Below, piece by piece: positions 26,942 through 37,141 of a stretch of DNA of 64,000 nucleotides (position 1 is its first letter; each line of letters starts with the position of its first letter). This DNA is from Nitzschia sp. pyKryTriq1 (Eukaryota; Bacillariophyta; Bacillariophyceae; Bacillariales; Bacillariaceae). Made by a program: the position numbers and the translations under genes. The notes below the pieces were generated by a model. The model was not told where the DNA came from, ran no database searches, and was given only the letters and a program-made list of their open reading frames with translations. Location: positions 682,001-746,000 of the forward strand of contig OY101117.1 in NCBI GenBank assembly GCA_956465555.1. Direction: 5' to 3'.

Positions 26942-27726
26942 CTCTACTAACGTTAAGGCTTCGAAACAAGGAAGCTATTTTGTGTGTATACCAATGTACC
27001 TGCACAGGTAGCTTTCAAGTTTCAAATGATCCTCGATCCTCTCTGCCGCCATCGTCATCCACAGAGGACTTGGATGTGTGTCGTCGCTACCGTAGCTTGT
27101 TGCGGCTTGCGGCAACATAACGCGACGCGAGAAGCGAGACTTGAACTGCTGCAGACCGCATCATCAGCGACCGCTCAGCGCGCGAGTACTGTAAGATATT
27201 TTCGTCCGGGACTGACTGTAGACTGACTGACGACTTCTCACTCGTGGCTGACACAAACGACTACAGTACCGGAACTTCCTAGTACTAGTACTCTATTCTA
27301 CCGACTATGGAGGTCAATTCTTCCATGTAGTCTACCCGAGTACCGAGTACTTCAAAACTTCGTCGTTACAGCTATTGCCATAACAATTGTACTTTCTACA
27401 TGCATGGGCTCCTATTCTTGGTATTAGGTAGCTTGTCGATGATATTCGCAAAAGGTGCCATCAATCAAAAAGAATATGTAGGAGTACTATTGCAAGAACG
27501 TTCTTATTGATATCCCCGACGTACAGTATGTGGTTGCGATGAGGATGGTCGGTTTCACTTCTCAGTGCTCAAGATAAAGACGAATGAATGGTACAGAAGT
27601 CAACTCACATCTGGGCCGTATGCCAACTTGGTAATGTAGTATTCTGTACAGTACGTATACGGGTATGATGGTTGCCAGCAAAACGGGACACACACAAGGA
27701 GTGAAGATGCAAAGCCGTTCTATATT
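26942..27726. other. Intergenic
   Basis: The part next to 26941 is the leader and promoter of the C2CD5-like gene. The rest, to the stop of the DUF2358 gene, shows no gene. Short frames on the plus strand here lack any family signal. Confidence 0.5.
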
Positions 27727-28761
27727 CTATGATGAAGTTGCTTTGATTTCTTCTGACACTTCCTCTTCTTCAGATTCCTCTTTCCAAATTCTTCTTGCAA
27801 TGCTGGGAAAAAGAGTAAAACAAAATGCATGTGCCACCGAAATGTTCCAGAACTCTTCGTGTTGCTCTATCAGCCCATCAGTATCTACATGGTATACAGT
27901 TTTCCCCGAAAATGTTGGGAGGTGTGGGTGCCATGGTAGCCTCAGAATACCTCTCAGTCGCCATTCTGCCACCAGTGTATCGTCCACCACTTCTAGGGAT
28001 TTGAGAGTGGCACGGCTCTGATCGAAATCAAAGAGATGAGCGGCGACTCCAACATACTTCCGGAGCCCCTTAATAGGCATGTCAGGGTCCGGACCGGAGA
28101 AGAGACAGTCGTCTCGATAGCATGCAGTCGTTAACTTTCCAGTAATGTAGTAGCCTTTTCCAGTCTCGGGCTTCCAATCACGCCACACGAACGTTCGGAG
28201 TTCCTCGAGAGAAACGCCCTTGTATTTCATGCGCTGCAGCTTCTTGTTTACACCAGCTGGCCTCATTGCTTGTGGCGGCCCCATCAACGGCACGCACTGC
28301 GGCCGTATCACTGTGTGTTTCAACATTGTTTCCACGTTATCGAGAATATCCCCGTAACGCCTCCTTAGAAAGGGACACTTGACGGCTTGTGATTGGTGAT
28401 AGCAGCGATCTAAATGGGTAAGGCACCATGCCTCCAAAGGAGACAACGTTCCAGTTGTAGGAGCTGCTGTAGGAGACAATGCTGCAACGGCACTAATGTG
28501 GCCGATTTGACTCTGCAACGAGACTGCATCAGCACTACTTGACGATGAATCACCATCATCATCGCCCTTTCGTTCAATTTTTCTGATCTGCCCCTGGTCT
28601 TTCCCCGGGTTCGGAATCGTCCGTATTAATCCCTCCTTATTCGGTACATCCCTCGCAAGAGTCCTATGCTGAGAATCTTGGAAAATATACGAGCGCACCA
28701 ACAAAGCATCAAGAGAGAGAAGGAGCACAAGTCCCGCTGTGTGTATTCTAGAGGTACGCAT
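27727..28761 (-). CDS. DUF2358 (NTF2-like) protein with signal peptide
   Basis: One exon, 344 residues. Residues 1-24 (MRTSRIHTAGLVLLLSLDALLVRS) form a signal peptide, so the protein enters the secretory route and possibly the plastid. The C-terminal half, about 180-320, matches the DUF2358 form of the NTF2/SnoaL-like fold: DDCLFSGPDPDMPIKGLRKY, WRLRGILRLPWHPH, TFSGKTVYHVDTDGLIEQHEEFWNIS. Plant members are often plastid proteins without known activity. The first 100 residues are Ser/Asp-rich. No catalytic residues can be named. The ATG at 28761 is the first in frame and gives the signal peptide. Confidence 0.87.
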   Translation of the reverse strand: MRTSRIHTAGLVLLLSLDALLVRSYIFQDSQHRTLARDVPNKEGLIRTIPNPGKDQGQIRKIERKGDDDGDSSSSSADAVSLQSQIGHISAVAALSPTAAPTTGTLSPLEAWCLTHLDRCYHQSQAVKCPFLRRRYGDILDNVETMLKHTVIRPQCVPLMGPPQAMRPAGVNKKLQRMKYKGVSLEELRTFVWRDWKPETGKGYYITGKLTTACYRDDCLFSGPDPDMPIKGLRKYVGVAAHLFDFDQSRATLKSLEVVDDTLVAEWRLRGILRLPWHPHLPTFSGKTVYHVDTDGLIEQHEEFWNISVAHAFCFTLFPSIARRIWKEESEEEEVSEEIKATSS

Positions 28762-29984
28762 GATTGTGTGTTGTTGTATGAAAGCTCTGGATCGATTTAT
28801 TGTGTGGGTCTCAAACCTTTCTCTCCTACCAACAGCTCTTTAGTAGAAGAAGCAAAATATTGTTCGGTTTCTGCGGTTGCTTCAAAATAAGGCCAGGCTT
28901 CCTGTCCAGCTGCTTGCTTTTCTATTCTGTTGCCGAGCGAGCGAGCGAACGACTAGCGATCAATCGATGACACCCTTCCTCTCCTTGCTTTGAGGCAGAA
29001 AGCAAATTAGTGCACTTTCTAGGCTGCGGTTATCGACGATGATGCGAAGAGCGTGGAATAGGTAGGAAATCAAGCGATCCCTCCATCGATCATCAACAAG
29101 ACAGCCAACAAACATAGCCATCATGGGGGGACACATCATATCGGCGGGTGGCGGGTGGACATCACGCGAGTACGTACGTACCGGTACTAAAATCTCAAGC
29201 AAGCGTCGTGCCATAATTAATGCCATCAATCATTATCGCTCGATCGGAACGGGAACGAACCCCATTTTGTGAAGTACGCATCACGACGTTTCGTGATAAG
29301 CAGAACTACGTGCGACAACCTCAACAGATAGAACAAGCGTTAAATAAAATGATCGCGAAGAAGACCAGCTGTCCCTGCCAACCGGCGGGCGGGTCATCAT
29401 CCGGTCGGTGGTGGGAGGAGAAGGAGCCAAAAGCTTCGCCGTCTCAAACTTTATGTTCCCCACCATTTTTATTTTGTTTGACACTGAACAGCTGGATGCC
29501 GCTTCCGACATATGCCTCCATGATGATGGTGATGGTTGATTATGATGATGATGATGATTCTTCTTTCTTCTTCATTCGAGTTTGAAGTTGTTGCTTGCTA
29601 TCGCCTCAATATTATGTCTCTAAAAGAATGTAGAAAGAAGCACAGGAGGGGAAAGGGAGCTACTAGTAGAATGCGGTTTTTGTCTCCTATTTTATCTGGG
29701 TGTAGGATCGTGAGCAGCTCAACGATAGGGAGCTAACTTGGAATGAGAAATGAGAAGGTTGCTAGTGTAGTTATTTGAAATATTAACAATAACTGTCGTT
29801 TGTTCGCTGGTATGCATGAGTAGCTAGTTACATGATGCAGTCATGTGCGATAATAAGGTTCGTCCATTGTATGTACAACAAAATCGGATCGACCTTGAGA
29901 GGAGGAAGGAGTATTTACAGCTGGAAATGGCGAGATATGTGCAAGTTGGCAAGGCCATGCGCCCAGATCCAGTTCATTAGGTCC
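28762..29984. other. Intergenic
   Basis: The left end is the promoter of the DUF2358 gene and the right end the 3' flank of the PAP/fibrillin gene. Repeated ATGATG units lie at about 29530-29560. No gene supported. Confidence 0.5.
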
Positions 29985-30896
29985 CTATTGGGCAAGAGAT
30001 TGTTTGTTCATGCGCTCCGCCACAACGATAGTACCGCGATTGCCCTTGGTGATTCTCAAGTCTTCGTCCAAGTAGAGAATATCGAGGAATCCGACTGGAG
30101 AACGCTTCATTCCAAAACGAAAGACGTGCTTGGAGTCGGTTGGATAGGTCAAACCAAGGAGGATTTTGATGATGAACTGAAAGACCCAGCCAAAGTAAGA
30201 GCGTTCCTCGTCTGCTTTCTTGTAAGCGCCTTCAAAGGTACTGCACCAAAGTTCTAGCTTGGAGGGATCGTTACGAACTTCTTCAGCGGGCATCAGTGTG
30301 CCACCAGTAAATGAGACCATGAGTCGATTATTTACATCGGAATTCTCATAGCAGTGGGCCTCGTTGATCAAAATAGCGGGAAGGTCCCCACCAGGAGTGT
30401 GAATAGTGAGATCCACTACCAAAGGGTAGGAAAGCTTCGTCTTTCCATCCTCGGTGGTTCCTTGCTTTGCAACAGGGTTGCGCACACTTCTCATGGTACA
30501 GACAAGCTTTGCTGGTTGGAAGATTTTGAACGACATTCTTCCCAGTGTGTACTGGACGAGACCTTCTTGTCCTGGTTTGGGCGTGAGTCTTCCCGGAAAA
30601 TTGGGGCACGTGAGTGATTGGAAGTCGCCCAGGAATTCCGGGGACTGAGCGCAGTTTTCTACGCAAGGGTTGAGCTCAGCGAGTTCATGGACTATGGCAG
30701 CGACAGCTGGGTCTTTGGTGGATCCACCGTTCTTGGACAGTAAGGACTTTAGTTCCACCTTGAGATCGTCAATTCTGATCTGGGAGCTGTTCGTCTGTGA
30801 GTGTTGCGATGAGTCCTCTTCGAGGTCCGCATCTTTTTGTGCAACTCTGGAGGACGGCTCTGTAATAATTCTGTGTGGCAAGGGATTCCAGCCCAT
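29985..30896 (-). CDS. PAP/fibrillin domain protein (plastid lipid-associated)
   Basis: 303 residues from the ATG at 30896. The open frame extends 83 codons further upstream, but that section includes palindromic intergenic DNA, so the internal ATG is preferred. Residues about 40-300 match the PAP/fibrillin fold: KVELKSLLSKNGGS and IVHELAELNPCVE at the start, LTCPNFPGRL and YTLGRMSFKIFQP in the middle, and LDILYLDEDLRITKGNRGTIVVAER at the end, the signature of the family. Fibrillins coat plastoglobules or thylakoids and bind carotenoids, quinones or lipids under stress. No classic diatom plastid presequence is visible from this start; an upstream exon could supply one. Plastid location is therefore inferred from the family only. 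Confidence 0.87.
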   Translation of the reverse strand: MGWNPLPHRIITEPSSRVAQKDADLEEDSSQHSQTNSSQIRIDDLKVELKSLLSKNGGSTKDPAVAAIVHELAELNPCVENCAQSPEFLGDFQSLTCPNFPGRLTPKPGQEGLVQYTLGRMSFKIFQPAKLVCTMRSVRNPVAKQGTTEDGKTKLSYPLVVDLTIHTPGGDLPAILINEAHCYENSDVNNRLMVSFTGGTLMPAEEVRNDPSKLELWCSTFEGAYKKADEERSYFGWVFQFIIKILLGLTYPTDSKHVFRFGMKRSPVGFLDILYLDEDLRITKGNRGTIVVAERMNKQSLAQ

Positions 30897-32535
30897 TCTT
30901 TCTAATAGATAAAAGAATGTTGTCAAGCAGGAGGGTGTAAATTGCTGTTTTTGTTGTTTCTTGTGTGCCCAACAATGTTGGATATGGGAAGGAGGCAGGG
31001 ATGAGCGAAGATGATGGCTGCTGTGAGGAGACCCGAAGTGAGAAGGTGGTCGAAGCCTCCTCGCGATGGTGATGGATGTGCGATCTGTGTACGTACCGGT
31101 AATTGTACCGGGTACAGTACGTGTACGAAGTACTGCTATTTTCACGAAGGAAGAATCCCGTACACGCTAAGACGACGAAGGTTTGGTGGTGAACCCGTAG
31201 ATGCTCGTACTTAAATGTACGCGTGTTCGGAGTTTCAAAAATAATAATGTCCGATGATGATGATTAATTGCCCGGCGGGTGGGGAAATGCCGAGGCACGC
31301 CAATAATTAATTATTGGTAGGGCCTTAGATGGACAGATATTGAATGAATGATCAAGCCGTCCAATAAATGAAAATCACTGACGTCGCTCAAATTTATTTA
31401 TTGCACAACAGCAGAAGGCTATTGTAAACAATCTTGGGCAGATGCGTCATGACAAATTACATCTTTTGATTGGCGGATTGCACCGGAGAGCGTACTTTAC
31501 TTTTAGTGGCTGGTAGTGCTGGGCAGGTGGCAGATAGATTGTACGGTAAACGGGGGTCTCCCCCCCCAGGGATGTCCCCCCCCCTACCACACTGCTTTGG
31601 TACCCCGGGGTACCAGGTGCTGTCAAAGTATATGGTATTTATAATAACACAAAATGTTACTGTAGACCTTGTACCAGATTCTACAGAGGGAAGGGCTTGT
31701 ACGGGTACAGGTAAAGGATGCAGCGAACATGCGAAGTGATGAAACTTACTACTTAGAAATTTCTAGTGCCTCATGGGGTCCATCCAGCAGCGGCCCATCC
31801 ATTGGAGCCGGAAGCGACAAGGGAAGGAAGACAGGCGAGCAGACTACGGCCAACAACCCGGGTGTCTCAAAGATCTTCGACCCATTCATCCCCAGGATGA
31901 CCAAGTTGTCCATCCGTGAGGCCATCACAAAAGGAGGTCCTCCGCCGGAACTAGGACGGAGGAAGGTCAGACTTTGGCAGTCTTGAAAAGCCGCCGTGCC
32001 AGTCTTCCCTTCGGTGCTCGAGCAGCAGGAGGGTCATCCTCCCAAGCAGCGAGAGACAACCGAAGGAGTACGATGACCACGAGACTCATAATTTGTTGCT
32101 TTGTTTCCTCGAACAAGCTGTTACGAGGAAAGCAAAGCAAGCAAGTTTGTTTTAGTTAACCCACCCGCCCATCCCACTGGCTAGTGAACCGTTTGAGTCA
32201 TTCGACTCTTTCGGGGGCGAAGGCGCGGCCTAGTAAATGCCTGCCCTTTTTCCCACACTAACCCGCAGCGTACTTATATGACCGCACGTAGGACGGTGAG
32301 CTGACGCAGCCGTTGGTAGACGCCGCACCCACCATGTTGTAATCGTTCAGATCTACACGCCCTGAATTTTCCCCGTCGCACGCCCCACAATAGGCTCGAT
32401 GACAGCAGCCATCCCGAACGGAGCATGTCGGTGTCTTACTGTACTGTAGTATCGGTACTGGTAGGCCCACCGGAATCCGCAAGGTTGTATCAAGGATTGT
32501 CGATGATTCATTCATCTTGAGCCTCAAGAACTACT
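30897..32535. other. Intergenic with an unexplained open frame
   Basis: No recognised gene. At 31560-31620 lie runs of C and the palindrome TACCCCGGGGTA. At 31669-31986 the plus strand is open for 105 codons (IFDPFIPRMTKLSIREAITKGGPPPELG), with composition that could be coding, but no family is recognised and no start context supports it. The last 100 nt lead into the FTO-like gene. Confidence 0.45.
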
Positions 32536-34065
32536 ATGAAAGGAAAGTCGAAGAAGCGTCAGCGAAATCGCGACGGCTCGAAAGAATCATCTAAAGAGGA
32601 GCCAACTGCCGATAGTTTCGCTGCACAGCGAAAGTTGCCTTCTCGGGCAACAGGAACATCCACCGCTCTCAATCTTCATGGAAAGAGGTTCTTGACCCCC
32701 GAGGATGGACAAGCTTTTCAGGATCTTGTCCGTGATCACTACCAAGGTTTCGTTCACATTCCTGCCGATCGAGTTACCCCGGCTAATTTTCATCAAACCG
32801 CAAAGGCCGCCTTCGAGCGCTTGCGCGATGCTAATTATTATCAGTACGATATTGTCAAAGCGGGAGGGCAGCATGCATCGCGAACGTTTGTGAAACGAAC
32901 TCTGGTGGGGGAGCCTGGGATCACCTACAAATATCTTGGTCTACGACTGTTCGCTCATGCATGGTCGGGGCCTGGTGTTCCTCCCGTTCTGAAAACAATC
33001 GGTGATCTGAATCGACAAATGATCGAAATGACCAAGCAGCACAAAAATCATGGCAAATGCGACTACAATTTGACCCTTATAAATTTCATGGAACCATCCA
33101 GCCATTCCAAGGTTGGTTTTAAAGAGGAAGCATATTATGGAATGGGAAAAGTCTCGGTCAGCTGGCACGCCGACTCATCGCTTGAAAGTAATTCATCGAT
33201 AGGCGTATATCATTGTTTACCTTCACAACGGTCAACAAAGTGGGATTGGAGGATTGCCCTTCGCCGAATACCGGAAAGTGGGGGAGAAGCCAGCGAAATT
33301 TTGCCGGTCGCGACATCCACTAAAGATGGCGATGTTTATTTCTTGCTCGGCACTTTCAATGAATCGAACCAACATTGTGTTCTATCGGGAAGTGAGTCCA
33401 ATCGAATAAGTAGCACGCACAGAGTCGCCGTCACCCAGGAGGACACCTTTGAGTATATTCAAAAGAAGACGAAAGGCGCCCTCAAGCGGTTCCGCCTTCA
33501 ACTGGCAGGAGATCGATCGAAAATGGACGCCAAAGTCATCGTGTATTGTCAACGCGTTCTCACCGAGGTAGAAATGGAATGGATAGCTCAATACTGGTTA
33601 CAAGGGGCGGAACATGACAGAATGCACGTATGGTGGCAACGTCCGATGAGAACTTTAGAGGCACTCTGGCTATCGTTGGAGGAACAAACGTTTGAGATGT
33701 ACCAGCTGTGTAGAAAAGAGCCAGCGTCGGTGCCCCGCCTGGTAATGAAAGGTTTCCTGTTGGAATTGCAGAGTCGGCAAAGTCAGCGACAGGAATGGGA
33801 CGAGCGACGCGCCGATAAGATCTACAAACGCAGAATCAAACCACCCTATCATCCTGTCGCAAAGCCTCTATTTGACGCCACCGATTCCAAACGCATTGGT
33901 AAGGATTTGGGCCGCGTGATCCAGGATATCACTGAAATACGACAGCGGCAGCTAAAGCGGGTTTCTCATACCGGAGCTAACTCGACATCAGGGAAATCAT
34001 CGGGTAGAGATGACGAGATAAAGCCCTGGACAAAGAAGAGCCAGAAACGCCAGAAGCGTGCATGA
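32536..34065 (+). CDS. FTO: FTO-like Fe(II)/2-oxoglutarate RNA demethylase
   Basis: One exon, 509 residues, against 505 in human FTO. FTO removes the methyl group of N6-methyladenosine and m6Am in RNA, using Fe(II), 2-oxoglutarate and O2, mainly in the nucleus. The jelly-roll domain runs from about 50 to 320: GFVHIPADRV, GEPGITYKYLGLRLFAHAW, NLTLINFMEP, EEAYYGMGKVSVSWHADSSL, then GDVYFLLGTFNESNQHCVLSGS and RISSTHRVAV. The iron ligands are His211, Asp213 and His280, and the 2-oxoglutarate-binding arginines equivalent to human Arg316 and Arg322 are Arg290 and Arg296, so the site looks intact. The helical C-terminal domain is present too, with EMEWIAQYWLQG, WWQRPM and LEALW. Basic ends (KGKSKKRQRNR and KKSQKRQKRA) fit nuclear entry. 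FTO is known from vertebrates and marine algae and is lacking in most other lineages. Confidence 0.95.
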   Translation: MKGKSKKRQRNRDGSKESSKEEPTADSFAAQRKLPSRATGTSTALNLHGKRFLTPEDGQAFQDLVRDHYQGFVHIPADRVTPANFHQTAKAAFERLRDANYYQYDIVKAGGQHASRTFVKRTLVGEPGITYKYLGLRLFAHAWSGPGVPPVLKTIGDLNRQMIEMTKQHKNHGKCDYNLTLINFMEPSSHSKVGFKEEAYYGMGKVSVSWHADSSLESNSSIGVYHCLPSQRSTKWDWRIALRRIPESGGEASEILPVATSTKDGDVYFLLGTFNESNQHCVLSGSESNRISSTHRVAVTQEDTFEYIQKKTKGALKRFRLQLAGDRSKMDAKVIVYCQRVLTEVEMEWIAQYWLQGAEHDRMHVWWQRPMRTLEALWLSLEEQTFEMYQLCRKEPASVPRLVMKGFLLELQSRQSQRQEWDERRADKIYKRRIKPPYHPVAKPLFDATDSKRIGKDLGRVIQDITEIRQRQLKRVSHTGANSTSGKSSGRDDEIKPWTKKSQKRQKRA

Positions 34066-35125
34066 ATATGCCTTCTTCTGTTGAGCATAAGCATCAGACC
34101 CATACAGGATTCCACAAGTGACTTGAAGTGTCTCTTGGGGGGCAAGTAGTCACCGATGAAATAGAAAACTCAAGAGACCCTTGCTGCACTCGTAGCACTA
34201 TCGGTCAATGTTGTTTCTCCACTTGTAATGCTGAACGATTCTACTAGTTCTCTCTCTATTCTACTCTTCTCGTACTGCAGTGCCAGTAGACTAGGATAGG
34301 AGGGAGTACGAATAGCAAAGTGTATCGTACCAGTATAGGGTACCAGGTACATACAGTTAGTATCTCATAGCATACAGCAGTACCTCCTGGGGTACCCCTG
34401 TCATCATCTCCCCTCCTGAACGACGAGGTCGGAACGCGTTGGGTTCAGTCCCGCACAATATATTATCGAAACGTGCTTCTTCTTCGCCCCCCAGGCAGAT
34501 AGAGCGGACGACGACAGGAGCCCACGGCGGGTAGACGACTGGTTCCTGGCGTCACCCGCCAGTCGACGACGACGACGAGACTCTCCTAACAAACCCGCGC
34601 CCCACACCGGTGCAGTACAAGCTACGCAATTCTTCTACTGATGCGGTACCCCTCTACTAATGTAAGAAAGCTTTTGGTGCGCGCCAGCCGGCAGGTTGAA
34701 GATCAAAGACACCAACAAGCGTGCAGTACTCAGTACTTCTTCGTACTGTACAACCGTACTGTACCTGTACCACCTGGTGCCGGTAGTACGTGTACAGTAG
34801 CGACGACGACCCGTTAGTTTGCTCCTTGTGTTCCAATGTTTTTTTCTCACTTTTTGTCAACTCCGTCGATCGAGGTCGAGGAGAGGACAATCAAAACAAA
34901 GATAGAGAAGAAAAAATCCTATCATCGCGAAAGTAAGAGTAGGAAGGAAGCGACATTCAGTATTAGCGACGATTTATAAGTCTCATCATTGAAAAAGGAT
35001 CAATTTCACCGAACAGCAACGCGTACTGAGTACGACAACCGGTGGAATCCATTCGCCTCGATCGATTGCAGTCAGTATCGGAACCTTGTTGTATTCAGTC
35101 GCCGCCGAGATACAATTCGTTGTAA
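34066..35125. other. Intergenic with palindromes
   Basis: No gene seen. It contains GGTACC units at about 34340-34400 and CAGTACTG/CGTACTG units at about 34720-34800. The right part is the promoter and leader of the next gene. Confidence 0.5.
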
Positions 35126-36094
35126 ATGCCGCAGGCCCCAAGCGAGATTGAGATATTTACCCTCAATAGCAACAGAGAGGAGAATGCTTTTCTTAATTGC
35201 TCGAGGCAGTCCTCGAGCTATGATGTAGCACTGCGTATCAAGGAGTATCCAACAACCTCGTCCGAGTCGATTCCCTTTTCAGCCTTTATCGCTTCCACTG
35301 TTAACCTGATTTCCACGATGATCCAAGATACAACTGGGCTGGTTGATGCCATAGATTCTGGTAAAACACCACCCTTCGACGGTCCTCAAAACCACAGCCG
35401 ATGGAGTGAGCCGTCCCTCGACCAGCAACTAGTCCTAACCTGTGCGGTTTTGGCACCGAAAGATTCTGAAGATTGCATCGGTATTGATCGTACCAGTGTG
35501 GAAAAGAACCATTTATCAGAAATTGAGCAGTGGTCCCCACGCTCAGACGGAGTCATAACCTACTCGGATGGAGTCGGCGTTGCTTCGAGCCTGTTTACAA
35601 TCGGAAATTTTGAGGCCGAGAATTTCCCACCAAAAGAACCGAGCTTTGAGTTCGAGACGATCGTCGATACGATTAGTTCTACCTCCACTGAAATCACCTC
35701 AGAGGACGAAAATGATTTTGAAGACCCCGATTCAGTCTATGAGCTCTTCGATGATGTCTCGGTCTTGACGTCCGACAGCAGCATGGAAGGAATACCGATT
35801 GACAACGAAGACACACAGGAAGCGGTGAATTTTTCCCCTGCTTGCGCAGATTTCCAGGACTGTCCAGATTCGTCCACACAAGAAACAACTTCTGAAAGAT
35901 CGATTTCAGTCTCTGGGGAGGCTGCCTCGTGTAAAAGCCCGATTGACACTCCGATCGAGGCTTTGCAAATCAATTCCATCGCCGGGGAAAGCCCAATTCC
36001 GGACGTCGTACACGCTACCGACGATCTCCGTCTCATGTCCTTTTTGCTGGACTTCTGTTCTGAGGCAAGCTCTCGAAATTTATCGGAATTATAG
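35126..36094 (+). CDS. Acidic Ser-rich protein, unknown
   Basis: One exon, 322 residues. It has no signal peptide, membrane segment or known domain. Residues about 180-260 are rich in Asp, Glu and Ser. The last 25 residues (DDLRLMSFLLDFCSEASSRN) form a short hydrophobic, helix-like end that resembles the end of the acidic protein at 38593-40491 (SLLEFCQPDTS). It is likely soluble and largely disordered. Start is the first ATG of the frame at 35126. Confidence 0.7.
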   Translation: MPQAPSEIEIFTLNSNREENAFLNCSRQSSSYDVALRIKEYPTTSSESIPFSAFIASTVNLISTMIQDTTGLVDAIDSGKTPPFDGPQNHSRWSEPSLDQQLVLTCAVLAPKDSEDCIGIDRTSVEKNHLSEIEQWSPRSDGVITYSDGVGVASSLFTIGNFEAENFPPKEPSFEFETIVDTISSTSTEITSEDENDFEDPDSVYELFDDVSVLTSDSSMEGIPIDNEDTQEAVNFSPACADFQDCPDSSTQETTSERSISVSGEAASCKSPIDTPIEALQINSIAGESPIPDVVHATDDLRLMSFLLDFCSEASSRNLSEL

Positions 36095-36535
36095 CACAGG
36101 CATGATGGGGAATTCTTCCCCATCACCGCCTGGCTCGGTGTACCGTTATGATCCATCCGGGCAATCGTCCGAAGACACATATATGTACGCAGATTACAAT
36201 TAGTGGAGCTATAACATTTTTGCAACCTCGCTGGCTTAACGCTAAGCTTTACTCGTAGAATCCTTGTCATCGCTAACATACCAGCTAGAAGTAGACGATT
36301 CTTCAATTGAATTGCTTTCTAATTACTTTCTATGATTGTCGTAAACGCTATTGCATATTTACACAACATGGGAGGTGCCTTCTTCGCCTTCGTGGCGAGC
36401 ATAAAAGCCCCAAAGTGTCAACTAGATCCACCATAATATGTACAAGGTATTCCGTGGGGGCGGGTCTGCCCATGTTGCAGCTGGGACCCGAGAAGACGTT
36501 CGCGGTGCGTGGGTTCCACACAGCATAAAATTGAA
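36095..36535. other. Convergent intergenic region
   Basis: A 441-nt gap between the stop codons of the acidic protein and the lumen protein. It should hold their 3' untranslated regions. Nothing else is seen. Confidence 0.5.
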
Positions 36536-37141
36536 TTACTTTCCATAATCCCTGACCTTCCATTCATTTTCCTTGTAAGTTGGGAAACCTCCGGCAGTAG
36601 CACTGACAGAGGATGAACCTCCCGGCGTCCAGGCTCCTTCCTTGAAACCAGGGATGGAATTTCCCATAGAGTCGTTGGTGCGTCCATAGACTGAGGGAGT
36701 TGCGAGCCGGTCGCCACACTTGTTTTCCATAAGCGGAGAAACTGCTGCACTGGGCCCGTTCGGACAAAAGATTTTAGAACTGCTATCATTCATGGGCGCG
36801 ATTTCCTGCAGCTGGGCTCTTAGGTCTCGTGCCGAGGAAACCTTGACTTCGCCCTTGGAAATTCGCTCCTCCCAGTCCTTTTCTCTACGAGCATAGTCAG
36901 AATATTTCGCGGAGGCTTCTTGCGGGGCAGCTACACTAGCGGCCGTGGCCAAGAAGGCGGCAGCAAACCCTGTCAAAGCCTCCCGTCGGTTGATTGAAGA
37001 CGGTGACGATTCCTCGTTTGCCATCGACAAACCCGTATACGGTCGGGTGGACGCCGGCGAAGGCGCAAACGCTTGACATTGCTCAATGCTCATAACAGCA
37101 GCGATAGCAGCCACCAACATGGAAGAAGTAAAACGTGCCAT
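36536..37141 (-). CDS. Thylakoid-lumen protein with tripartite presequence
   Basis: One exon, 201 residues. The N-terminus has three targeting parts: a signal peptide (1-23) ending QCQAFAP, the diatom plastid-import motif with Phe25; a Ser/Thr-rich transit stretch; and a twin-arginine thylakoid signal, [19 protein letters not shown] with Arg52-Arg53, ending at ASA78. The mature part of about 123 residues is charged at the start ([16 protein letters not shown]) with one long helix, then Gly/Ser/Pro-rich, and ends [18 protein letters not shown]. Size, lumen targeting and lack of enzyme motifs suggest an extrinsic or accessory subunit of photosystem I or II, like the Psb31 or Psa29 class known in diatoms. 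Which one, if any, I cannot tell. Confidence 0.88.
   Translation of the reverse strand: MARFTSSMLVAAIAAVMSIEQCQAFAPSPASTRPYTGLSMANEESSPSSINRREALTGFAAAFLATAASVAAPQEASAKYSDYARREKDWEERISKGEVKVSSARDLRAQLQEIAPMNDSSSKIFCPNGPSAAVSPLMENKCGDRLATPSVYGRTNDSMGNSIPGFKEGAWTPGGSSSVSATAGGFPTYKENEWKVRDYGK

Noticed and set aside
30897-31145. Upstream extension of the PAP/fibrillin frame
   Set aside because: The 83 codons cross GTACC palindromes and lack presequence features; the internal ATG is better.
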